DNA of 64,000 bases from Deinococcus frigens DSM 12807 (GTDB lineage Bacteria > Deinococcota > Deinococci > Deinococcales > Deinococcaceae), in the NCBI RefSeq assembly GCF_000701425.1, contig NZ_JNIW01000009.1, forward strand, positions 33,022 through 97,021, in the 5' to 3' direction. The notes under the pieces were generated by a model. It was not told the DNA's origin, made no database searches, and was given only the letters and a program-made list of their open reading frames with translations. The translations under genes and the position numbers were made by a program. Shown here piece by piece: positions 49,312 to 59,131 of the stretch. Within the stretch, counting starts at the first letter, position 1, and each line of letters opens with the position of its first letter.

Positions 49312-49382
49312 TCTAAACGTCAAAAGGTCTGAACACCTCACCGCAGGAGCAAAGGACAATCTTCTGCGGATAGACGTTTAGA
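49312..49382. terminator. Nested 10+6 bp palindrome between convergent genes
   Basis: TCTAAACGTC (49312-49321) pairs with GACGTTTAGA (49373-49382), and CCGCAG (49341-49346) with CTGCGG (49364-49369) inside it. The position between two convergent stops suggests a bidirectional terminator, though the outer stem is AT-rich and the loop is long, so a small repeat element is also possible. Confidence 0.45.
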
Positions 49383-49396
49383 CGGTTTGACCCACT

Positions 49397-50557
<1,161 letters not shown>

Positions 50558-50785
50558 CAAAAACCTCGGTGGGGAGTCGGAGAAGCGGGGTGCAAGTGTG
50601 CCAGCATTCTTTCACAGGCTGCCGGGACAGGACGGCAAGGACTGCGCCAGTTCGCGGGGGTCAGCCTGACGTCCCATCTTCTGCTGTGGCCGTGAAGGTG
50701 GTCCGCTTGTGAACCTCCTGCCGGATTTTCTTTCCCCAGTCGTTTGGAGTCTCAAGACCCGTGTGGCACCCTCCCCTGCTCTCCT

Positions 50786-51625
50786 CTACCGCCAGGTGTG
50801 GGCGCTGCCCAGCCTCCTCACCACGGCCAGTACTGTAAAGGCCACCAGCACCATCACTGCCGACAGCACCAGCGCCGGGGCCAGATCGGATTCCAGCGCG
50901 GAATAGATGGCCAGCGTGATGGTCCGGGTCTTGCCCTGAAGCGATCCGGCGAACAGGATGGTGGCCCCGAATTCGCCCAGCGCCCGCGCCCAGGTCAGCA
51001 CCAGCCCCTCCAGCAAAAATGCTGCGGCCAGTGGCCAGGTGATGAACCGGAAGACGGTCCAGCGGTCCGCGCCGTCGGTGCGGGCAGCGTCCTCCACATC
51101 GCGGTCCACCGCCATGAAGCCCGCTTTGGCGGTCCGCAGGTAAAAGGGGGCCGCCACGAACAGTTGCGCCATGACCACCGCTGCGGGCGAGAAAGCCACG
51201 CTGATGCCCGCCAGTTCCAGCGGCGCGCCCAGCAGGCCGCTCCGTCCAAAGGCCAGCAACAGCCCCACTCCCGCCACCACCGGCGGCAGCACGATGGGCA
51301 GGTCCAGCAGGGTGTCCAGCACAGTCTTACCGGGAAAGTCGTAGCGGGCCAGCAGCCAGGCCACTGGCGTGCCCAGCAGCACGGTCAGAAGCATGGTGCA
51401 GCCAGTGGTCAGCAGGCTGATCCGCAGGGTGTCCAGTACCACCGGCCTCAGCAGGGTGGGGAAAAACTGGGCGCTGAGGCCGCGCAGCAGCAGCGCCTGC
51501 ACCGGCAGGACTAAAAACAGCACCAGCAGGGCGCTCAGCGCCAGCGGAACAACAGGGACGCCCCGCCACCTGGGCCGGGAAGACGGCCCTGTAGGTTCAT
51601 GGCTGGGGGTAGGCCTGGCGGTCAC
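50786..51625 (-). CDS. modB: Molybdate ABC transporter permease
   Basis: 279 residues with about six membrane spans and the ModB/CysT-type signature LTWARALGEFGATILFAGS (about 215-233) that includes the ATPase-docking EAA motif. It moves molybdate or tungstate across the inner membrane. The start is GTG 51625. It lies 148 bp after modA on the same strand. No modC ATPase gene follows: the next gene on this strand is the acyl-CoA dehydrogenase. Confidence 0.92.
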   Translation of the reverse strand: MTARPTPSHEPTGPSSRPRWRGVPVVPLALSALLVLFLVLPVQALLLRGLSAQFFPTLLRPVVLDTLRISLLTTGCTMLLTVLLGTPVAWLLARYDFPGKTVLDTLLDLPIVLPPVVAGVGLLLAFGRSGLLGAPLELAGISVAFSPAAVVMAQLFVAAPFYLRTAKAGFMAVDRDVEDAARTDGADRWTVFRFITWPLAAAFLLEGLVLTWARALGEFGATILFAGSLQGKTRTITLAIYSALESDLAPALVLSAVMVLVAFTVLAVVRRLGSAHTWR

Positions 51626-51773
51626 TTCGCAGAGCCTTTGCTCAGGGCAGGCTCCCGGAGGACTGTCGCTCGGCAGACGCGCGGCTCATCGAGCCTGGTT
51701 TCAAGAAAAGTGTGGGTGCCGCTCTGCATGGAACTCCATAGGGTTGAGAGCGAGGGGTGCTGGGCAACACCCG

Positions 51774-52577
51774 CTACCGGGGTTTGAGAAAGCCCCATTT
51801 CTTGAGGATGGCCTGCCCCTCGCCCGACAGCACGAACTTCACGAACGCCTGTGCCGCCTCGGGGTTGGCGGAGTTCTTGAGCGTCCCGATGGGATAGCTC
51901 GCGCTCTGGTTGAAACGGGTGGGCAGCGTCATCACGCGCACGCTGTGCCGCAGGGCGGGCGTCACGTCCGAGCTGTACACCACGGCGGCGTCCGCCTCGC
52001 CCAGTTGCACCTTGAGGGCCACCTGACGCACGTTCGGTTCCTCGCTGACCACGTTGTTCAAGAAACGGTCCGAGAAGTCCCTGCCGTAAGCCCCCGATTT
52101 GTCGATGGCCGTCAGCATCTGCCGGGTATAGGTGCCCACCGGGACAACCTTATCGGCGATCACCAGCTTGACTCCGGGTTTGCCCAGATCCGCCAGCGTC
52201 TGCACTTTGGCGTTGTTCTTTGGCGCAATCACAGCCAGCCGGTTGCTCAGAAACGGCTGACCGCCTGTCACCAGCCCCGACTTGACCAGCGGACTGAACT
52301 GCGCGTTGTTGGCGCTGGCGTACACGTCGGCCCGCGCACCGTTGTCCAGTTGCGTGCGGAGTGCCTGCGATCCGGCAAACTGAAAGGTGGTGGTGTTCCC
52401 GGTTTTCGCGTCGAAGGCTCTCCCCATTTCGGCGAAGGCGTCGGTGAGTGAGGCGGCGGCGAACACCGTCAGGCTGACCGCGCTGGCATTGCCCAGGCCC
52501 AGAAGGAGGGTGGAGATCAGCAGTTTCGTCTTCAAAATGGACCCCGGATGTGTTGAGGTGGGTGGGCTGGATTTCAT
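51774..52577 (-). CDS. modA: Molybdate-binding periplasmic protein
   Basis: 267 residues: a signal peptide (TKLLISTLLLGLGNASA) then SLTVFAAASLTDAFAEMGRA, the classic ModA opening with the Ser that binds the oxyanion, and the VVYSSDVTPA segment. ATG 52577 overlaps the regulator's stop as ATGA. A TTG at 52535, right before the signal peptide, is an alternative start of more usual length. It binds molybdate/tungstate in the periplasm. Confidence 0.93.
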   Translation of the reverse strand: MKSSPPTSTHPGSILKTKLLISTLLLGLGNASAVSLTVFAAASLTDAFAEMGRAFDAKTGNTTTFQFAGSQALRTQLDNGARADVYASANNAQFSPLVKSGLVTGGQPFLSNRLAVIAPKNNAKVQTLADLGKPGVKLVIADKVVPVGTYTRQMLTAIDKSGAYGRDFSDRFLNNVVSEEPNVRQVALKVQLGEADAAVVYSSDVTPALRHSVRVMTLPTRFNQSASYPIGTLKNSANPEAAQAFVKFVLSGEGQAILKKWGFLKPR

Positions 52578-53695
52578 GGCACGATGCCCCGCAGTTGCCC
52601 CACCTGCGCCGCGTCGTAACCGCCCAGGGTGGCCAGTTCCAGCAGGAAGGCGGGAGTGCACGCCGTGTGCAGCAGCGCCCGGACTGCCGGATGGTTCAGG
52701 TGGGACTCGGGCACGATCAGATCGAAGTGTTCGCGTTGCAGCGGCACGAAATGCAGGCCAAGCGCCTGCGCGGCCACGCGGGGACCGGGAGCCACATCCG
52801 CCGCCCCCGACTGCACCCGCCGCGCGGCCTCCAGCGGGGAATCCACCTCGTCCAGATAGCCGGGCAGCGCCGCGCACTGTGCTGCCGAGAAGCCTGCCGC
52901 ACTTAGCCAGCCGTCCAGCATCAGGCGGCTGCCCGCGCCGGGATCACGGTTGATCAGGCGCAGGCTATGGCCACGAAGGTCGTCTATCCCCCCGATCTTC
53001 CTGGGATTGCCCGCCGCCATCATCAGGCCCTGTTCCCAGGTCCACAGTGCGATGACATGGACCGGCTGGCCCAGCCGCATGCGCCGCACGAACGGCAGAT
53101 TGGACTCGCCGCTCTGTGTGTCCCACAAGTGGATGCCCGCCAGATGGGCCTCTCCGGCAGCTACTCCGGCCAGCGCTACCTGACTGGACGCCGGGCGCGT
53201 GATCACCCGCAGGTCTGAAAAGGCCGTCCGGGTGTGGGCGGCCAACAGATCCAGCGACGGATCGCAGCCGATCAGGACGGCGGTGCGCCCGGCGAGATCC
53301 AGATCGCCGCTCAAATCCACCTTGACCCCGTGTTCGAGTTGCGCGGCGATCATTCCGTCCGCACGGTGGCTCAGCCCAGCCGGGCCATGCAGCGGAATGG
53401 CCAGCAAGGTCTCCCCTACCTGCGCCAGTTGCACGCGCCCCCCCGGTTGGGCCACGCCGATCAGTTGGGCGTGAACTTCAGACGGAGCCAGGCGGAACAA
53501 CTCGTCAAGACCGCAGCGCAGCGCCTGCGCCAGCCTGAGCGCCACCACGGTGGTGGGGGCCGAGATCCCGGCCTCGATCTTGTGCAGTGCCTGACGGGTA
53601 ATGCCGGCCCGGCGGGCCAGTTCGGTTGGCCCCAGACCAGCATCCTTGCGGCGTTGCTGGACAAGAGTTTGGAGAGTGCCCGCCGTCGGCAACAT
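52574..53695 (-). CDS. XRE-type regulator fused to periplasmic-binding-like domain
   Basis: 373 residues. Residues about 8-66 form a helix-turn-helix of the XRE type (LARRAGITRQALHKIEAG). From about 130 the protein resembles the PBP-like ligand domain found in molybdate-operon regulators (GSRLMLDGWLSAAGFS). It probably senses molybdate or a cofactor and controls the modA-modB genes it is coupled to. It has its own leaderless-type promoter. Confidence 0.88.
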   Translation of the reverse strand: MLPTAGTLQTLVQQRRKDAGLGPTELARRAGITRQALHKIEAGISAPTTVVALRLAQALRCGLDELFRLAPSEVHAQLIGVAQPGGRVQLAQVGETLLAIPLHGPAGLSHRADGMIAAQLEHGVKVDLSGDLDLAGRTAVLIGCDPSLDLLAAHTRTAFSDLRVITRPASSQVALAGVAAGEAHLAGIHLWDTQSGESNLPFVRRMRLGQPVHVIALWTWEQGLMMAAGNPRKIGGIDDLRGHSLRLINRDPGAGSRLMLDGWLSAAGFSAAQCAALPGYLDEVDSPLEAARRVQSGAADVAPGPRVAAQALGLHFVPLQREHFDLIVPESHLNHPAVRALLHTACTPAFLLELATLGGYDAAQVGQLRGIVP

Positions 53696-53700
53696 AGCCC

Positions 53701-53741
53701 AGCGTAAACTACAGGAGTCAAAACGTCAACTGTCGTTAACT
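53701..53741 (-). promoter_or_regulatory. Leaderless promoter and putative operator of the mod operon
   Basis: On the minus strand TTGACG (53724-53729), 17-nt spacer, TACGCT (53701-53706), then 5 nt to the ATG at 53695. A dyad of GTTAAC and GTTGAC half-sites (53726-53741 region) overlaps the -35, a good place for autoregulation. Confidence 0.6.
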
Positions 53742-53794
53742 ATTGTGATTGTGCGAAGCGCTGGTCACGTTAGACACCAAACTTTTATAACCCT

Positions 53795-54060
53795 ATTATC
53801 GGATTGTATATGATTACTCGGGATTTCCCTGCTGTATTGTTACTGCTCGTAATTCCGCCTCGCGTCTGCTCTGTTCCTTGTCTGGAGCAAGGCATATGCA
53901 CGAGCAAAAGCTTGATGGTGGAATAATTAGTTGTTTGGTGTGGCCCTGATATTTCTGCGCCAGGCCGTTGAATACCCGAAAATCAATGAATGAATGCACA
54001 CCACCAATTATCTATCTGACCTGCACCACCGATAGCAGTAGTCATATACAATCCGATAAT
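53795..54060. repeat. Perfect 19-bp inverted repeat bounding an AT-rich 228-bp segment
   Basis: ATTATCGGATTGTATATGA (53795-53813) and its exact reverse complement (54042-54060) bracket 228 bp that are clearly AT-richer than the surroundings and hold no gene I can support. The right arm ends in GATAAT directly before the recombinase-like gene, so it may supply that gene's -10. The arrangement resembles a MITE or an invertible segment. Confidence 0.9.
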
Positions 54061-54078
54061 TTTATGGTAGAAGAAGGG

Positions 54079-54942
54079 ATGACGGTCCATCCTGACGACG
54101 AGCGCGCCATGAAGCTGGTCCAGGCTTTCCGCATCCTCAATCTGGAGCAGGTCATAGGAATGCTGCGTGAGGAGCTACACCGGCCCGTTGCCCAGTTGCG
54201 CGCCAATCTGCGGCCCGTGTTCGAGGCGGCGCAGTTGCAGGACTTGGATCTGCTACGGCCACCTGCCGATTTCCACGCCTGGCTCCAGACGCCATTCCGG
54301 GTGACACAGACCGGAGGAGTGGCGCGGGCCAACACCATCCGTGCCCGGTATGCCACCCTCAAGCAGCTCTACGACGTGGTGATCGAGCTGGGACTGATCT
54401 CCGACAATCCGGCTCACGGCTGCCCGATGCCGCCGCCGGAGCACAGTCAGGCACCGCTGCCCGGAGTCGCCGAGATAGAACGCCTGCTGGCCGAGGCCGG
54501 GGCCAGGGATGAAGAGTTATTCGCCGCCCTGACGCTGATCTACCAGCAGGCCTTTCAGTTGACCGAGTTGCTGGCCCTGCGCTGGAGCGCCCTGGACTTC
54601 AGCCGCGCTGAGCTGATGCGCGCCCGCACGGTCACGGCGCTGCGTCCGGAAAGCCTGCGGGCGCTGGGGCCTTTGCTGGCCCGCGCGGGCGGTCCACTGC
54701 ACGCCCCGGTCAAGGGGCAGCGCGTCTTCGCCTTCAAAAACGCCGACGATCTGCGCTTGCAGTTGTGGAAGACCTGCCAGGCGGTCAACCTCTCCCCTGC
54801 TGCCGGGCCACGTGAATTGCGGCTGGCGTCGCTGCGGGACTATCCACAGGCTCCCCCCGGCTCTGGCTTCAGCAACCCGCAGGCCTACGGGCGGGCGCTG
54901 CGGCACGCGACAGCCCTGGCCGAACGCAAGCGGAACAAATAA
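54079..54942 (+). CDS. Tyrosine-recombinase-like protein with degenerate active site
   Basis: 287 residues from ATG 54079 (AGAAGAAGGG before it; ATG 54064 is an alternative). An N-terminal core-binding-like helical part ends in RARYATLKQLYDVVIELGLI. The catalytic-domain landmark GLRxxELLALRW appears as AFQLTELLALRW, with Q160 in place of the first catalytic Arg. The HxLRH box reads RELRL (R245, R248), so both His positions are lost, and no convincing nucleophile Tyr context is seen. Probably DNA-binding but inactive as a recombinase. Confidence 0.65.
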   Translation: MTVHPDDERAMKLVQAFRILNLEQVIGMLREELHRPVAQLRANLRPVFEAAQLQDLDLLRPPADFHAWLQTPFRVTQTGGVARANTIRARYATLKQLYDVVIELGLISDNPAHGCPMPPPEHSQAPLPGVAEIERLLAEAGARDEELFAALTLIYQQAFQLTELLALRWSALDFSRAELMRARTVTALRPESLRALGPLLARAGGPLHAPVKGQRVFAFKNADDLRLQLWKTCQAVNLSPAAGPRELRLASLRDYPQAPPGSGFSNPQAYGRALRHATALAERKRNK

Positions 54943-54944
54943 GA

Positions 54945-54973
54945 CGCCGCCCCCGGAACCTCCAGGGGCGGCG
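54945..54973. terminator. Bidirectional terminator, 9-bp stem
   Basis: CGCCGCCCC (54945-54953) pairs perfectly with GGGGCGGCG (54965-54973) between the convergent stops at 54942 and 54991. Confidence 0.8.
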
Positions 54974-54990
54974 CACGGCAGCAACTCCGC

Positions 54991-56244
54991 TTACTTGTAG
55001 TAGCCGTTGAGAATCTTCTGCTCGTCGGTGGCGGCCTGCTTGATCGCGTCGGCGGGCTTGGTGCCCTTGAGCAGCACGGTGTTGATCGCGTCCACCCAGG
55101 CCTTGCGCTGCCCCGCCTCGTCCACGAACAGGGTGGAATGGGCGAAGGGCAGCGATCCCACGAACGCGCCGAACACCGGGTCCTTGCGCAGCGCCGGATC
55201 GCCCGCCAGTTTGCGGCTCGCCGGAATCTCGCCCACCGAGTCCAGCCAGATGCGCTGGGTGGCTTCGCTGGTCAGGAATTTCAGGAATTTTACGGCGGCG
55301 TCGAGCTTCTCGCCCTTGGCATTCTTGGTAATGCCGTTGACCCAGTACGAGCCGAAGTTGCTGCGGACCTCCGGGTTGGCCTTGAACACGGGCATGGGAA
55401 TAACGCCCCAATCGAACTTGGCCCCGCTTTTGATGGTGTTGATGGCAAACGAGCCGTCGATGATCATGCCCACCTTGCCCGCGATGAAAGCGTCGCGGTA
55501 ACTGTTGTTCCCGGGAAAGAAGTTGGGCACGCCCAGCTTGTATTTCGTGGCCAGGTCCGTGTAAAAGGCCAGTGCCTTGCGCCCGGCGTCCGAGTCGTAG
55601 GTGGCGGTCTTGCCGTCCTTGCTATAGGGGCTACCGCCGAACTGCCGCACCAGCACCTCGCGGACCATGTGGTAGTCCTGGCCGTCGGGCTGAATGCCGA
55701 AGCCCAACGTGGTGAAGCGCGGCGGCGCACCCTTGACGATCTTTTCGCCAGCGGCGATAAAGTCCTCCCAGGTGCGCGGCGGCGTAATGCGCGCGGCCTT
55801 GAACAGGTCTTTGTTGTAAAACACCGCCAGCGTCCGCACCGAGATGGGCAGGGTGTAGTACTGCCCGCCGATCTTGCTGGTCTTGACCATCGGCACAAAG
55901 TCGCTCTCGATCTTGGCGGTGGGAAAGTCCTTGGCGGGCAGCGGCAGCAGGTAGCCGCTGTCCACGTACTGCGGCAGCCAGCCGTAATACAGGTTGACCA
56001 CGTCCGGCCCCTGGCCCGCCGGAACGCTGGAGGCCACCTTCTGGTTGTAGGCGTCGTAAGGGAAGGTCTCCTGCTTGATGGTGATGTCGGGATTGGCCGC
56101 CTCGAACTTCTTAATCAGCTCGTTCATGGTGCTGACCTTGCTGGCGTAGTCATACTGCCAGTAGGTCAGGGTGACGGGGGCAGCCGAGGCGGTGGCGAAG
56201 GCGGCGGCAGAAACAGTCAGGGCCAGCGTGAGCAGCTTTTTCAT
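54991..56244 (-). CDS. Sugar ABC transporter substrate-binding protein (SBP family 1)
   Basis: 417 residues with a signal peptide (about 1-21) and the MalE/UgpB-type family 1 fold: VTLTYWQYDYASKVSTMNEL at the mature N-terminus and KFLKFLTSEATQRIWLDSVG near residue 345. It binds a sugar or glycerol-phosphate diester in the periplasm. AAGGAGT precedes the ATG. No permease or ATPase genes are next to it, so it is an orphan that must use a transporter elsewhere. Confidence 0.92.
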   Translation of the reverse strand: MKKLLTLALTVSAAAFATASAAPVTLTYWQYDYASKVSTMNELIKKFEAANPDITIKQETFPYDAYNQKVASSVPAGQGPDVVNLYYGWLPQYVDSGYLLPLPAKDFPTAKIESDFVPMVKTSKIGGQYYTLPISVRTLAVFYNKDLFKAARITPPRTWEDFIAAGEKIVKGAPPRFTTLGFGIQPDGQDYHMVREVLVRQFGGSPYSKDGKTATYDSDAGRKALAFYTDLATKYKLGVPNFFPGNNSYRDAFIAGKVGMIIDGSFAINTIKSGAKFDWGVIPMPVFKANPEVRSNFGSYWVNGITKNAKGEKLDAAVKFLKFLTSEATQRIWLDSVGEIPASRKLAGDPALRKDPVFGAFVGSLPFAHSTLFVDEAGQRKAWVDAINTVLLKGTKPADAIKQAATDEQKILNGYYK

Positions 56245-56383
56245 GGGACTCCTTGGAGGATAGCGCTGAAATGAGACATGCTTGAGAATTTAAACTATAC
56301 GGCGGGCGGTGACTTGAAAAGGTGGTCGGCTGGCAATTTTGGGCCATCGGATACCTTTTGCCTGCCCTAGCCCGGCCCGCATC

Positions 56384-56551
56384 CTACTTGCCCAGGGTCA
56401 CGCGCGGCCACAGGTAGGGCAGCGCCTGCTTGCCGCCCCATGAGAACGAGGCCCATGCCAGCCCGCTCTGGCTGATGTTGCTCAGTGGTGGTGTCAGGGC
56501 AGCCCGCACGGTGAAGGACTGGCTGCCCAGCTCTATTCGAGTCTGGATCAT
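56384..56551 (-). CDS. Possible small hypothetical protein, 55 aa
   Basis: Open frame from ATG 56551 with strongly GC-biased third codon positions, as in genuine genes here. The C-terminus SGLAWASFSWGGKQALPYLW has several aromatic residues. No Shine-Dalgarno and no recognised family; it could be the tail of a degraded larger gene. Confidence 0.35.
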   Translation of the reverse strand: MIQTRIELGSQSFTVRAALTPPLSNISQSGLAWASFSWGGKQALPYLWPRVTLGK

Positions 56552-56604
56552 AGGACGGGCCGCGCCCCCATGGGTCAAGTTAAAGGCTTGATCACTGCGG
56601 TGCC

Positions 56605-58005
56605 TCAGGTCTCCAGCCGCGTCCGCGAGTCCACGAAACGGGCCGTCTGGACCGAGTGTTCATTGAAGTCCGCCTCCAGGCGTTCGCAGGCGGCCTCCAG
56701 CGCGGGCCGCATCAAGGCGGGGGCCGGGCCGCCGTAGGTGGTGCGACGCGCGACGAAGGCGGCGGGGTCCAACGCGGCGCGCAGCTCGCTTTCGGAGAGA
56801 TCGAGATTCAGGGCTTGCAGATCAGCCGCACGCAGCGAGGCCAGCGGGCGGCCCTGGGCGTGCAGATGCTCCAGCACGGTTTTCACGCAGGCGTGCGCCT
56901 CCCGAAACCCCCGCCCCTGCTGCCGGGCCAGGGCGTCGGCCAGCTCGGTCACCACCGATTCGCCGCTGCACGCCTCACGCAGCCAGCCCTCGCGGTCCAC
57001 GCGGGGATTGCCCAGCGAGACGGTCAGGAGTTCGGCCCCCTCGCGGAAGTCCTGCCACATGCCGTTCAGGGGCGGCTGCATGTCGGGGCCAGGATCGTTG
57101 ATGTCGCCGAACGGCACGTTGTGACAACTGAGAATCACGCTCTGCGCGCCGCCAATCGCCTTGCTGAACTTGGTGCGGGCGTGTTCCAGCGCCACCGGAT
57201 TGCGCTTTTGCGGCATCACGCTGCTGCCCTGCACCAGCCCGTCCTCCAGGCCGATCAACCCGCGCGAGGCCCACAGCAGCAGGTCATGCACGGCGCGCGA
57301 CAGGGTGGTGGAGGCCGTGGTGATCACGCCCGCCAGCTCCACCTGCCAGTCGCTGGCGCTGACGGCGTCGTAGGTGTTCTCGATGGGCCGGTCAAAAGCC
57401 AGCCGCCGCGCCGTGAACTCGCGGTCAATCGGAAACGACGTGCCGCCCAGCGCCACCGCGCCCATCGGGCAGAGGTTGACCCGCGACAGAGCGCCGAACA
57501 TGCGGGCCGTGTCGCGCGCCAGCACGTTTTCCAGCGCGCTGAGGTAGTGGGCCAGGGTGGTGGGCTGGGCGGGTTGATGATGCGTGTAGGCCACCATCAC
57601 CGTGTCCACCTCACGCCCGGCCAGGTCCAGCACGGCGCGGCGCAGCTTGAGCACCCGCCACATGGCGCGCATCAGGCGCTGGCGAGCGCTGAGGCGGTAG
57701 ATGGTCATATCGAGATCGTTGCGCGACAGCGCAGTTCGCAGCGCCCCCGCCGCCTCCGCACGCAGTCCGGCCAGCCGGCGGTCCAGTGTGAAGAACACAT
57801 CCTCGATCAGGGGATCGTAGGGCGGAAACGCCTCGGCGCGCATCTCCCGCAGCAGCCGCGCCGCCTCGTCCGCGTGCGCCACGCCCACTGACGCCAGCAT
57901 CTCGGCGTGGGCGGTCAGCGCGTCGAACAGGTGGGGCAGCAGGTGTTCGCTGGCGTAGTCGTAATCGGGCCGCAGCACGGTCCGCAGGTAGGTGTCATGC
58001 CACAT
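56605..58005 (-). CDS. Argininosuccinate lyase-like protein
   Basis: 466 residues of the fumarase/aspartase superfamily. The signature GSSVMPQKRNP (about 245-255) and THHQPAQPTT (about 140-149) are those of ArgH. The substrate loop reads SRNDLDMT where canonical ArgH has SRNDQVAT, so it may be a paralogue with another substrate. ATG 58005 is chosen over GTG 58011 because GGAG sits at proper distance. No other arginine genes are nearby; a PuuD-like gene is divergent upstream. Confidence 0.85.
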   Translation of the reverse strand: MWHDTYLRTVLRPDYDYASEHLLPHLFDALTAHAEMLASVGVAHADEAARLLREMRAEAFPPYDPLIEDVFFTLDRRLAGLRAEAAGALRTALSRNDLDMTIYRLSARQRLMRAMWRVLKLRRAVLDLAGREVDTVMVAYTHHQPAQPTTLAHYLSALENVLARDTARMFGALSRVNLCPMGAVALGGTSFPIDREFTARRLAFDRPIENTYDAVSASDWQVELAGVITTASTTLSRAVHDLLLWASRGLIGLEDGLVQGSSVMPQKRNPVALEHARTKFSKAIGGAQSVILSCHNVPFGDINDPGPDMQPPLNGMWQDFREGAELLTVSLGNPRVDREGWLREACSGESVVTELADALARQQGRGFREAHACVKTVLEHLHAQGRPLASLRAADLQALNLDLSESELRAALDPAAFVARRTTYGGPAPALMRPALEAACERLEADFNEHSVQTARFVDSRTRLET

Positions 58006-58119
58006 GCGCACTCTCCGGGGGGAGGATCATGGCGGTAGTCAAGCACATCCGGGCCGGACGGCATCGATCTGACGGCATCTAACTGGAGGTCATTCCACCC
58101 GGCGCTCCCGCCCAGCCAC

Positions 58120-58125
58120 TATCCT
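58120..58125 (+). promoter_or_regulatory. Leaderless -10 element TATCCT
   Basis: TATCCT ends 7 nt before the ATG at 58133, with no Shine-Dalgarno. Between the divergent lyase start and this point there are about 120 bp, enough for both promoters. Confidence 0.45.
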
Positions 58126-58132
58126 GAGGCCT

Positions 58133-58831
58133 ATGCCCGCGCGTCCCCTGATCGGCCTGACCACCTCGCATCTCGCGGACGCCGCCCCACGCACGCACCA
58201 CGGCCTGCCCCGGCGCTATTCGGAAGCGGTGGAACGGGTGGGCGGCCTGCCCATGCTGCTGCCCAACCTGCCTGAGCTGGCCGCCGGGTACGCCGCCCGG
58301 GTGGACGCCGTGCTGCTGACCGGCGGCGTGGACGTGCATCCCCGCCATTTCGGGCAGCATCCCCGGCGCGGACTGGGTGAGGTGGACGAGGCCCGCGACG
58401 CCTTTGAGACGGCGCTGTACCGCGCGGCCCGCGAGCTGGGCAAGCCGGTGCTGGGCATCTGCCGGGGCATCCAGATGATCAACGTGCTGGAGGGCGGAAC
58501 CCTGCACCAGCATCTGCCCGATGTGCCGGACGCCTGGGCCGACCACGCCCAGCGCGTCCACGCCGACACCCTGGGCCACGAGGTGACCTTCACGCCGGGC
58601 AGCCTGCTGGCGCAGACCCACGGCGAGCAGGCACTGGTCAATTCCTCGCACCATCAGGCGATTGACGCGGTTGCGCCGACGTTGCAGGTCACCGCCGTGG
58701 CCCCGGACGGCATTGTGGAGGCGGTGGAGGGTGACGGCGTGATCGGCGTGCAGTGGCACCCGGAGGTGCTGTTCCAGCGGCACCCACACGCGCTGGGGAC
58801 GTTCACGGCGCTGATGCGGCTGCTGGAGTAG
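58133..58831 (+). CDS. Gamma-glutamyl-GABA hydrolase-like class I amidotransferase (PuuD type)
   Basis: 232 residues. The nucleophile is the Cys of LGICRGIQMINVLEGGTLHQ (about residue 109), and GVQWHPE (about 208-214) supplies the His and Glu. Peptidase C26 family members such as PuuD hydrolyse gamma-glutamyl-GABA in putrescine breakdown. No other puu genes are present. The 300 bp that follow (58832-59131) up to the IS element show no gene I can support. Confidence 0.88.
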   Translation: MPARPLIGLTTSHLADAAPRTHHGLPRRYSEAVERVGGLPMLLPNLPELAAGYAARVDAVLLTGGVDVHPRHFGQHPRRGLGEVDEARDAFETALYRAARELGKPVLGICRGIQMINVLEGGTLHQHLPDVPDAWADHAQRVHADTLGHEVTFTPGSLLAQTHGEQALVNSSHHQAIDAVAPTLQVTAVAPDGIVEAVEGDGVIGVQWHPEVLFQRHPHALGTFTALMRLLE

Positions 58832-59131
58832 GCCCTGCCGGAACTCTTTTCCATCGGTGATCTGGTTCAACTTCCCGCGCCATGCTAATGACGTTACTTT
58901 CTACTGACTGGGCCACCACTGACCGGGCTGCCACCCGGGCGAAGCGGCTTCTGAGGTCCAAACGCTGCTTCGAAAGCATGTGCCGTCCGCATCCTATCGG
59001 CAGCGCCAGGCCCGTCCAGACTCTCATAAAATCTTCAAACTTTTCTCAGACGCACTCATTGTGGGATTGAGAGTACATCTACCCGGATTTAGGAAGATTG
59101 CCTACAAAAGGAAGGAGGTTGAGGGGCATGC

